Shown in pieces: positions 1 through 5,356 of a DNA stretch of 5,356 bases (the stretch's first letter is position 1; the number at the start of each line of letters is the position of its first letter). The stretch is taken from positions 1-5,356 of the forward strand of contig JBLHLB010000295.1 of NCBI GenBank assembly GCA_047618505.1. The letters run 5' to 3'. Under the pieces are notes generated by a model. The model worked only from the letters and a program-made list of their open reading frames with translations. It had not been told where the DNA came from and searched no databases. This DNA is from JBLHLB01 sp047618505. Lineage in GTDB: Bacteria; Planctomycetota; UBA1135; GCA-002686595. Position numbers and translations under genes: made by a program.

Positions 1-1426
1 GGATGCCGAAGCGTCCCGACTTGGGGCTCCACGTGAGCAGTTGCCATCCCCGCGTGAAGTGGAACAGACCACTCGCGGGGCGGAAGAAAACAAGGTTGTC
101 CCAGGGCACCGGCAAGTCCCCATGCTTGGGCGAGAGCTCCACCCATTGGGATGCGGCAACTCTCAGTCCCCAGATATCACCGAATGGAAGTACGTGGGCC
201 CCGTCATTGCGGAATCCGCCGGGATAGAAGACGACACCCGTCGCAGGATCAAATGCCCCGGCCTGGTGACAGCGAGGCTCGGGGACCTCCGCCCCCACCT
301 CTAACTCTGTCCACGTCTTCTGCCCCAGGTCCAGAATCCAAGCGTCGTTGGTGTTACGCATCGGGGGGAGATGCGTATCGCGTGCCTCACTTGCAAACAG
401 CAGGATTCTGCCTCCCCCAAGGGCGATCGTTGTGTGAGTCGTGCGTGCAATGGGTATCGGTCCAGGGAGAAGGTCGAGCTGCTGCCATTGAGCTTCGGCA
501 CGCACAAGCCCCATGCCGTCAACCGCGGCCAGATGGTCCGTAACCCCCCAAAAGGCCAATTCGTCAGCGTCTAGGGCAGGTGTGGGCAGGGGCAGCGTGC
601 TCTCCAGCGGCGGATGCTGCTCCCACGGGTCCAGTTCGATCCCGGTCCTTCGAAAGAGCTCATTGCTAGGAACCGCTCGCCTAAGCAGAACGACATCCTT
701 CACTTCCATCTCGATTCCGTCTGGCCCCAACTCGATCAGCGGCAAGCTCGTCAGCGACGGCATGAGCTGCTCTTGGTCCAGGATGATCGCCGCACCTTGA
801 CCATCCACGGTGACCCGAACCGTGCGGAGCACAATGGGGTCCCAGACCACGGTGAATTGATGCCACTCGTCTGGGGTCGTGGAATGACGAATCATCTGCA
901 CGCGCTCGGTCCCCTTGGGACCCCAGAGGCGCACCCATCCTTCCTCCGTGAATCGAAGAGTGAAGCGGTCGTTGCAGCGCATCAACACATTCTTGTCGGC
1001 GAGTGTCGACGCCGAAACACGCATGCGAAAGGACAGTGTCCACGCGGATGACTCCGCTAGCCCCAGGGGAGCGCCGTACAGTTGAAGCCCCCCATCGGTG
1101 AGCGTAAGTCCCTCCCCAAGTGTTCCATCCCCCGTGACCTGCAGCGCGTCGGGCAGCGCGCTTGAGAAGTCTGTGATGTTCAAGAGGAGATCGGGATCGC
1201 CTGCATACTGGCTATCCAGGCTCCTTGTCGGACGCATCCCAAAGGGCACCTCTAAAGTCACTTCGTCGGCGGAATCAAGGTCCCCAGCCACAGGACTCAC
1301 AACTTCTTCCCCTCCGGTGTCGCAGGACGCGAACAGCAGCAGAAGCGTCGCAATCATGGATCCCCGGAACAGGGGGATTCGCTTCCCCGATAGGGGACCA
1401 GAGAGACTAGGGGAGCGGGAGTTCAT
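1..1426 (-). CDS. Secreted lipoprotein with LamG-like and Kelch domains (3' end outside window)
   Basis: The frame is open for 475 codons from ATG at 1426-1424 to the left edge, so the C-terminus is missing. Residues 1-34 form a probable lipoprotein signal: basic residues K15, R16 and R21, then a hydrophobic run ending LLLLFAS before C35, which would be lipidated. After an acidic linker, residues about 105-250 look like a concanavalin A/LamG-type beta-sandwich (WTLSFRMRV, DEWHQFTVVWD, VRVTVDG). Residues about 295-475 carry Kelch or galactose-oxidase-like blades, such as HTTIALGGGRILLF, NDAWILDLGQKTWTEL, GAFDPATGVVFYPGGF and GDIWGLRVAASQWVEL. The likely role is an envelope-anchored binding protein; no enzyme active site is seen and the ligand is unknown. 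The start is uncertain: none has a clear Shine-Dalgarno, and in-frame GTG at 1456 and ATG at 1357 are alternatives. ATG 1426 gives the best basic n-region. The gene points away from the heme operon. Confidence 0.85.
   Translation of the reverse strand, partial: MNSRSPSLSGPLSGKRIPLFRGSMIATLLLLFASCDTGGEEVVSPVAGDLDSADEVTLEVPFGMRPTRSLDSQYAGDPDLLLNITDFSSALPDALQVTGDGTLGEGLTLTDGGLQLYGAPLGLAESSAWTLSFRMRVSASTLADKNVLMRCNDRFTLRFTEEGWVRLWGPKGTERVQMIRHSTTPDEWHQFTVVWDPIVLRTVRVTVDGQGAAIILDQEQLMPSLTSLPLIELGPDGIEMEVKDVVLLRRAVPSNELFRRTGIELDPWEQHPPLESTLPLPTPALDADELAFWGVTDHLAAVDGMGLVRAEAQWQQLDLLPGPIPIARTTHTTIALGGGRILLFASEARDTHLPPMRNTNDAWILDLGQKTWTELEVGAEVPEPRCHQAGAFDPATGVVFYPGGFRNDGAHVLPFGDIWGLRVAASQWVELSPKHGDLPVPWDNLVFFRPASGLFHFTRGWQLLTWSPKSGRFGI
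1322..1426 (-). other. Lipoprotein signal peptide and lipobox
   Basis: Residues 1-34 have a basic stretch (K15, R16, R21), a hydrophobic core at about 24-32, and F-A-S immediately before C35, whose codon is at 1324-1322. The -3 to -1 residues fit a relaxed lipobox for signal peptidase II, with F in place of the common L at -3. If ATG 1357 were the real start, the signal would be only 11 residues without a positive charge, so the longer form is preferred. Confidence 0.7.
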
Positions 1427-1503
1427 AGGTACAAGGGGTCGGGCAGGCTTCTCCACGAGAACTGGCGCATGGGGCTGGGGAACAGTAGAGAAGCGGGCTT
1501 ACC

Positions 1504-1982
1504 TCATTCGTATCCATCCCCGCCAGAGTATCCAAGCACGCGCAGGCCAGAAAGTTCCTCTTCACTCAGAGTCAAACCGGACGGAGGGACAACGAAGGTA
1601 CTCGGGGCCGCAAACATGGATTCGTCGTCAATACGCACCCTTAGAAAGCCGTCCTCGACTGGCGCTCTCGACTCCTGACCAATCAAGAATCGTTATGGGG
1701 GGACTGACTCACCATCGACAAGCATCATGATCCTGATCACAGTTGAAGGGTCACTGGACTCAAACAGGAGCGCCTATTGGTGCTCGCCTTGCTCCACTTT
1801 GCATGGACAACAAGACGATCCGTAGAGTCCTGCCCGCTGATGACTTGAATAGAATCGCCTGCCCCCTTCTGCGCCATGCGCACGCTGGACAGAGGCTGAG
1901 ACTTGCGGGGAGGAGAGTTCCGGATTTCGTCGTACCTAAACCACAGATCTCCCGTTCCACACACAATGCTGTTGCCGGGCAC
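1504..1982 (-). pseudogene. Decayed C-terminal remnant of a sulfatase-like protein
   Basis: Protein-like sequence is spread over two minus-strand frames. From 1982 to about 1800 one frame reads CGTGDLWFRYDEIR and then GDSIQVISGQDSTDRLVVHA. From about 1800 to 1504 another frame reads KVEQGEHQ, stop, ALLFESSDPSTVIRIMMLVD, GESVPP, stop, then about 60 residues ending LTLSEEELSGLRVLGYSGGD and a TGA at 1506-1504. The lesions are a probable one-base deletion near the AAAG at about 1797-1800, TAG at 1776-1774 and TAA at 1695-1693. The ending of an L(S/T)xExxxxLRxLGY type is common at the C-terminus of sulfatase-family proteins in Planctomycetota and related bacteria, and the segment around LVDGESVPP resembles their C-terminal beta-rich extension. 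Family assignment rests on remembered pattern only. No catalytic domain remains, because less than 300 bases separate this remnant from hemX. It lies directly upstream of the lipoprotein gene on the same strand. Confidence 0.5.
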
Positions 1983-1985
1983 TCA

Positions 1986-2263
1986 GCAGGTGCCACAAGA
2001 ACGAGTGCCCGACGGGGGGCCGGGTGGGACCTGGGAAGCCCGACACGTCGCCCTTGTCGGCAACAGGGGTGAGACGCTCGACCGATCGGAAGCGATTTCT
2101 GGGGACAGGCAAGGAGCGGGGGTTTGACCCCTCCCGCGCACGAGCCGAAGGCGGGATTCTGAGGATAGCTCCCCCCAGGACTCGCTCCGGAAAGTCCCCT
2201 GGGTGTCCGATTGGGTAGAGTACGCGGCCCCCAAGACCGGCGGCCCCTCGGCCACGGCGGGGC
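1986..2263. other. Intergenic region between decayed gene and heme operon
   Basis: No convincing gene is seen on either strand. The open frames here give low-complexity Arg/Pro/Gly/Ser-rich translations typical of GC-rich noncoding DNA or shadows. It must hold the promoter of the rightward heme operon unless that is read through from elsewhere, but I could not find a well-matched -35/-10 pair. TTGACC at 2124-2129 resembles a -35 box but has no -10 at a suitable distance. TAGAGT at 2216-2221 matches four of six bases of a -10 box but lacks a -35. Confidence 0.5.
2118..2132. repeat. Small GC-rich inverted repeat
   Basis: GGGGGT and ACCCCT are separated by TTG and can form a stem of five pairs plus a closing G-T wobble. 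No T-run follows on either strand, so a Rho-independent terminator is unlikely. It lies about 140 bases before the heme operon start, so it would fall in the operon leader only if transcription begins upstream of it. Confidence 0.35.
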
Positions 2264-2265
2264 GT

Positions 2266-2270
2266 GAGGA
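2266..2270 (+). promoter_or_regulatory. Ribosome binding site deciding the hemX start
   Basis: GAGGA lies five bases before GTG at 2276-2278, a normal Shine-Dalgarno spacing. The in-frame GTG at 2264, four codons earlier, has only GGCGG three to four bases upstream and overlaps this site. The later GTG is therefore preferred, though the earlier one cannot be excluded. Confidence 0.55.
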
Positions 2271-2275
2271 AACCC

Positions 2276-3115
2276 GTGAGTAACGCTGCCCAAATAACCC
2301 AAGCCCTGGCGGTCATGCTGCCCGTGCTTTATTGCGCGGCGTCCATGCTCTACGCCATGCATTTCGGCGGCCCTTCGGCTCCGGCGGTGCGTCTCCCTCG
2401 GCGCGTGGCTGTGGGTGCGGCACTGGGCACGCATGCGAGCCTGCTGGCAGTCCACGCAGTGACGTCACGGTCCTTCCCCGCATCGGAATTCTGGACGACC
2501 ACTTCCGCCGTCGCCTTTGGGTTGGGGCTGCTATACGTCTTCACCCGACGGCGAGTGTCAGACGATGGCGCGGGCTCTCTGATATTCGGCGTGGTCGCTT
2601 TGATGCAACTCTGTGCTTCAGCTCTAGGTCCCCTGGAGCCGCGGGCCGCCGGCGCTCCCGCCGACTTCCTCTCCATCAGTCACGCGACCACCAGCGTCCT
2701 GGCAGGCAGCGCCGTGATGCTTTCAGGGCTGCACGGTTCGCTCTATCTCCTGGTTCTCCGCCGCATGCGACGGGGTAGCTTTGGACCCCTCGTCGAGCAC
2801 ATGCCAGACCTGCGCACTCTGGCGCTGCTCACCCGGCGCGCCGCGCTGGCAGGCTTCCTCCTGCTCACCGTCGGAGTCAACCTGGGAATCGCCTGGGCCC
2901 ACGCCACGGACGTGCCCGATTTTGGGTACACCGACCATTGGGTCCTAGCCATGTTCGTGCTTTGGATTCACTTCGGCATCGTCGCGTTCTCGCGCTCGAT
3001 CCGGGGCTTCTCGGCACAGCGCGCTTCCTTTGCAGCCGCCATCGGCCTGGCGATCTTCTTGATCGCTGGACTCATATCGCTTCTGCCCCTTGGGAGTTTT
3101 CACTGGGCGTCCTGA
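2276..3115 (+). CDS. hemX: CcsA/HemX-family cytochrome c assembly-type membrane protein
   Basis: This is a 279-residue polytopic inner-membrane protein, close in length to Bacillus HemX. About eight hydrophobic segments lie near residues 7-30, 42-63, 73-89, 100-118, 136-162, 188-208, 221-239 and 250-271. Features of the CcsA/HemX family (cytochrome c assembly protein fold) include histidines at 53 and 60 in segment 2, H136 at the start of segment 5, PDLRTLALLTRRAALAGFLL followed by a glycine and tryptophan-containing stretch (GIAWAHA), a helix with TDHWVLAMFVLWIHF, and a C-terminal LGSFHWAS. The tryptophan-rich heme-handling WWD motif of true CcsA/CcmC/CcmF is not seen, which favours HemX over a cytochrome c heme lyase. 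B. subtilis HemX lowers the level of HemA protein. Being 21 bases upstream of hemA here supports a similar role, which is inference. The start is GTG 2276, chosen for its GAGGA site; GTG 2264 would add four residues. Confidence 0.82.
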   Translation: MSNAAQITQALAVMLPVLYCAASMLYAMHFGGPSAPAVRLPRRVAVGAALGTHASLLAVHAVTSRSFPASEFWTTTSAVAFGLGLLYVFTRRRVSDDGAGSLIFGVVALMQLCASALGPLEPRAAGAPADFLSISHATTSVLAGSAVMLSGLHGSLYLLVLRRMRRGSFGPLVEHMPDLRTLALLTRRAALAGFLLLTVGVNLGIAWAHATDVPDFGYTDHWVLAMFVLWIHFGIVAFSRSIRGFSAQRASFAAAIGLAIFLIAGLISLLPLGSFHWAS

Positions 3116-3124
3116 GGACCTCAG
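3112..3124. repeat. 13-base palindrome at the hemX-hemA junction
   Basis: CTGAGG-A-CCTCAG is a perfect six-base inverted repeat around a central A. It covers the hemX stop codon (TGA 3113-3115) and includes GAGGA at 3114-3118. The one-base centre cannot form a normal hairpin loop without opening several pairs, so a protein-binding site or chance are the alternatives. Confidence 0.4.
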
Positions 3125-3136
3125 TGCCTGTATCCC

Positions 3137-4399
3137 ATGGAAGATCTGCGACTGTGCCTTGTCGGTCTCTCGCATCGCACCGCCGACCTGGAGGTGCGCG
3201 AGCTCTGCGCTGTCCCCGCGAGTGAGTTGACACGGCGTCTACGGGCCCTGACCGCCTTGAGCGGTGTGCAGGAGGCTTGGATCCTTTCGACCTGCAATCG
3301 CACAGAGGTCCTGGTTGCACTTTCCAGGGGCACGGACGAATTACGCGAGCGTGTCCTCGCAGCCGTGGACGACCTGGTCTTCCGCGCTGCAGCAGAGGAG
3401 GCGCTCTACCACTACGAAGGCGTTGAGACGGTGTTGCACCTGTTTCGTGTCAGTTCGGGCCTGGACAGCTTGGTTCTGGGTGAAAGCCAGATCCTCTCGC
3501 AAATCAAGGAAGCCACGCGGGCAGCCCGGGAAGCCCATTGCCTTGGCAAGACGCTGGAAGCCTTGCTGCGACACTCCCAGGTGACGGGCAAGCGCGTACG
3601 CAACGAAACGACCTTGGGGGAGGGCACGGTCTCCGTAGCTCGGGTCGGCGTTGACGTCGCTCGGCACGTGGTCGGCCGCTATGGCGACGCCCGCTTGCTG
3701 ATCATCGGGGCCGGGGAAACCGGGCAATTGGTGGCCCGCAACCTGCAGGCCGAAGGAGCTCGCTCCATCACCTTTGCCAACCGATCCAAGGGGCGAGCCG
3801 AAGAAGCCGCAAGCAAGTTCGACGCCAGCGCCCGAGGTCTCGAAGACCTACCGGAACTCTTGGCAGCATCCGACGTCGTCTTCGCCTGCGTCGACGGAGC
3901 ACCGTCCTTGGTTGAATACGAGCACCTCAACAAGCGTGTCCTTGCACAGCGCGACCGACCCTTGGTTCTTGTGGACCTTTCCGTTCCGAGGGCTATCGAC
4001 TCCAATTGCGCGGAATTCAAACAGGTCATCGTCTATGACTTAGATGACCTGACGCGCATCGTCGAACGCAACCAGGCCTCCCGCCAGAAGGCGGTGCAAG
4101 GGGCCGGGCCGATCCTGCTCTCGGAGGCACAGAAATTCCTCGGACTGCGCAGCTACCATGCCCTAACCCCCCTGGTGAAACGTCTGCGTGAGCGCTACGA
4201 CGAGGTTCGTGAATCCGAACTTGATGTCGTTGCCGGAGCGAAGGCTTCACCGGAGATGATTCAGTTGGCACACCGCCTGACCAAACACCTCTTGGACGTC
4301 GCCTTGGATGAGTTGAAATCCAACGCGCGCGACACAGTCCCCACTGAATCTATCGACATGGCGCTGCAACGCTTCCTAGACAGAGAGGGCGAAGCGTGA
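3137..4399 (+). CDS. hemA: Glutamyl-tRNA reductase
   Basis: This 420-residue cytoplasmic enzyme performs the NADPH-dependent reduction of glutamyl-tRNA(Glu) to glutamate-1-semialdehyde, the committed step of the C5 route to heme. The N-terminal catalytic domain has GLSHRTADLEVRE (10-22), the thioester-forming cysteine C53 in STCNRTE, and HLFRVSSGLDSLVLGESQIL (101-120) with the conserved histidine H101. RVRNETTLGEGTVSVA (153-168) leads to the NADPH-binding domain with GAGETG (191-196), FANRS (213-217) and VDLSVPRAID (279-288). A helical dimerisation tail occupies about 310-420. The length is typical. ATG 3137 is the only ATG fitting the family N-terminus; an in-frame stop (TGA 3113) closes the frame upstream. 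No Shine-Dalgarno sits at normal distance: GAGGA ends 18 bases before the ATG. The C-terminal end overlaps hemC by four bases. All catalytic residues I can check are present. Confidence 0.97.
   Translation: MEDLRLCLVGLSHRTADLEVRELCAVPASELTRRLRALTALSGVQEAWILSTCNRTEVLVALSRGTDELRERVLAAVDDLVFRAAAEEALYHYEGVETVLHLFRVSSGLDSLVLGESQILSQIKEATRAAREAHCLGKTLEALLRHSQVTGKRVRNETTLGEGTVSVARVGVDVARHVVGRYGDARLLIIGAGETGQLVARNLQAEGARSITFANRSKGRAEEAASKFDASARGLEDLPELLAASDVVFACVDGAPSLVEYEHLNKRVLAQRDRPLVLVDLSVPRAIDSNCAEFKQVIVYDLDDLTRIVERNQASRQKAVQGAGPILLSEAQKFLGLRSYHALTPLVKRLRERYDEVRESELDVVAGAKASPEMIQLAHRLTKHLLDVALDELKSNARDTVPTESIDMALQRFLDREGEA
4383..4389 (+). promoter_or_regulatory. Ribosome binding site of hemC
   Basis: GAGAGGG inside the last codons of hemA ends six bases before GTG 4396. 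It supports GTG as the hemC start and gives reinitiation at the GTGA overlap a local ribosome site. Confidence 0.65.
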
Positions 4400-5313
4400 A
4401 GTTGCGCCTCGCCACTCGCAAGAGCAAGTTGGCCCTTTGGCAGGCCGAAGAAACGCGTGCCCGGATCTGCGCCGCACGCCCTGATTTCGAGGTCGAACTC
4501 GTCAAGGTCGAGTCCACCGGCGACCGCGATCAGGCCACGGACCTGGCGCGCTTCGGCCGCATCGGAATCTTCACCGTGGAGGTCGATCGCACGCTCCAGG
4601 AAGGGCGCGCGGACATCGGGGTCCATAGCCTCAAGGACCTCACTACGGAATTAGTGGAGGGCATCGTCTTGGGTGGGGTGTTACCCCGCGGACCCGTCGC
4701 CGACGCCTTGATTTCGCGAGGTGATCACACCTTGGGAACGTTGCCGAAGGGGGCGCGTGTGGCAACGGGAAGCATGCGCCGGCGTGCCATGCTCCTAGCC
4801 GCACGACCCGATTTGGATGTAGTTGAGATCCGTGGCAACGTCGACACTCGCCTGGCTAAACTGAAAGCTGGGGATGCGGACGCCATCGTCCTTGCCCAGG
4901 CTGGCCTGGTGCGCCTGGGCCTGGACGAACACATAACGGAACTCCTGGATCTACCGCACTTCCTGAGCGCCGTTGGACAGGGCATCGTCGGCCTGACCAC
5001 GCGCGCCGACAACCGCGAGGTACGCAAGCTGCTCTCGAACATTTCGGACCAGGAGTCGCACCACGAAGCATTGGCGGAGCGGGCGCTCCTGGCTGGATTA
5101 CGGGGAGGCTGCAACGTCCCGGTCGGGGCACTGGCCCGCGTCCGCGAGGGCGCCCTCTCCCTCAGGGCCCGCGTGCTCTCGCTCGATGGCACCGAGTGCG
5201 TAGAGGCGGAGATTAGCGGCTCCCGGGACCACGCCAAAGAACTCGGCCGAATGCTGTCGACCGACTTGAACGAACGCGGCGCAGATCGTCTGATCGCTGA
5301 GGCACGCCAATGA
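4396..5313 (+). CDS. hemC: Hydroxymethylbilane synthase (porphobilinogen deaminase)
   Basis: This 305-residue cytoplasmic enzyme joins four porphobilinogen molecules into linear hydroxymethylbilane, using a covalently bound dipyrromethane cofactor. It begins with the family signature LRLATRKSKLALWQAE (3-18). The catalytic aspartate is D81 in VHSLKD (76-81). Substrate-binding arginines lie in ATGSMRRR (123-130) and RGNVDTRLAKL (146-156). AVGQG is at 192-196, and the cofactor-attachment cysteine C239 lies in RGGCNVPVGA. Length is typical of the family. Departures from E. coli HemC are I56 where E. coli has K59 (GGKGLF becomes GRIGIF), R52 for K55, and GLTTR where E. coli has GIECR after GQG. 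The start is GTG 4396, overlapping the hemA stop as GTGA and preceded by GAGAGGG, which indicates translational coupling. Identity is firm; catalytic competence is inferred from the retained D81, arginines and C239. Confidence 0.97.
   Translation: MKLRLATRKSKLALWQAEETRARICAARPDFEVELVKVESTGDRDQATDLARFGRIGIFTVEVDRTLQEGRADIGVHSLKDLTTELVEGIVLGGVLPRGPVADALISRGDHTLGTLPKGARVATGSMRRRAMLLAARPDLDVVEIRGNVDTRLAKLKAGDADAIVLAQAGLVRLGLDEHITELLDLPHFLSAVGQGIVGLTTRADNREVRKLLSNISDQESHHEALAERALLAGLRGGCNVPVGALARVREGALSLRARVLSLDGTECVEAEISGSRDHAKELGRMLSTDLNERGADRLIAEARQ
5298..5302 (+). promoter_or_regulatory. Ribosome binding site of the gene after hemC
   Basis: TGAGG near the end of hemC lies seven bases before ATG 5310. 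It supports a real gene starting at the ATGA overlap. Confidence 0.55.
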
Positions 5314-5356
5314 AACCCAGAATCCTGATCACCGGACCGATCGCCGAGCTACCGCG
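5310..5356 (+). CDS. Start of a gene after hemC, probably uroporphyrinogen-III synthase (cut by window edge)
   Basis: Only 15 codons and two bases are present: MKPRILITGPIAELP. The ATG overlaps the hemC stop as ATGA and has TGAGG at good distance, so it is translated with the operon. Its position directly after hemC is the usual place of hemD, and HemD proteins often open with a short beta strand of the type RILVTRP. A Rossmann-type start, for example a D-2-hydroxyacid dehydrogenase, would look similar. The glycine in TGP replaces the usual arginine of HemD. The start is well supported; the product is not. Confidence 0.5.
   Translation, partial: MKPRILITGPIAELP

Noticed and set aside
681..1043. 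A 120-codon minus-strand frame
   Set aside because: It is a shadow in another frame of the lipoprotein gene, which is open across the whole stretch with clear LamG-like strands.
1371..1389. Inverted repeat GGGGA-TTCGC-TTCCCC-like, as a terminator
   Set aside because: It lies inside the coding region for the lipoprotein signal sequence and has no T-run.
1098..1730. A 210-codon plus-strand open frame
   Set aside because: Half of it is antisense to the lipoprotein gene's signal and linker region and the rest to the decayed gene. Its translation is Ser/Arg/Pro-rich without any domain pattern, typical of a GC-rich shadow.
1693..1776. Stop codon reassignment: intact genes all end in TGA while TAG and TAA occur inside the minus-strand remnant
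   Set aside because: Three complete genes are too few to infer stop usage, the TAG/TAA frame also needs a frameshift, and another TAG (1933-1935) occurs in the same frame. Gene decay explains this more simply.
2111..2140. A tRNA T-arm-like element (GGGGG-TTTGACC-CCTCC)
   Set aside because: No matching acceptor strand, D-arm or anticodon arm could be placed in the preceding 70 bases.
2124..2160. A sigma70-type promoter starting with TTGACC
   Set aside because: No acceptable -10 hexamer lies 16-18 bases downstream; GATTCT is about 25 bases away.
1760..2455. A 231-codon minus-strand open frame
   Set aside because: It runs antisense into hemX, and its translation is rich in Arg, Cys, Gly and Pro with no recognisable fold or signal.

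Overview
The window looks like a high-GC bacterial chromosome segment with two parts. On the right is a rightward tetrapyrrole (heme) biosynthesis operon. On the left is a leftward accessory region. No rRNA, tRNA, CRISPR or intact mobile element is visible. Combined signs point loosely to Planctomycetota or a Myxococcota-like lineage: GC-rich codon use, a LamG-plus-Kelch lipoprotein, a decayed tail resembling the C-terminus of a sulfatase, and a hemX-hemA-hemC gene order. The phylum is an inference and is not proven by the window.

Left part (1-1426, minus strand): one open frame runs off the left edge for 475 codons without a stop. It encodes the N-terminal part of a secreted lipoprotein with a lipobox, a concanavalin A/LamG-like domain and the start of a Kelch-type beta-propeller. 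Because its stop lies outside the window, a simple ORF search from stop to stop misses it.

Middle (1427-2275): about 850 bases without an intact gene. The part at 1504-1982 reads on the minus strand as the broken C-terminal end of a protein resembling a sulfatase, with one likely frameshift and two in-frame stops. Bases 1986-2263 contain no recognisable gene, only a small GC-rich hairpin.

Right part (2276-5356, plus strand): a CcsA/HemX-family membrane protein is followed, 21 bases later, by hemA (glutamyl-tRNA reductase). Next comes hemC (hydroxymethylbilane synthase), overlapping hemA by 4 bases, and then a new gene, overlapping hemC by 4 bases and cut by the right edge, probably hemD. HemA reduces glutamyl-tRNA to glutamate-1-semialdehyde. 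HemC polymerises four porphobilinogens into hydroxymethylbilane. HemD, if that is the last gene, closes the ring to uroporphyrinogen III. HemX is known in Bacillus as a membrane protein that lowers HemA abundance, so the operon may carry its own control of the committed step. The enzymes making ALA from the semialdehyde and porphobilinogen from ALA (hemL, hemB) are not in the window.
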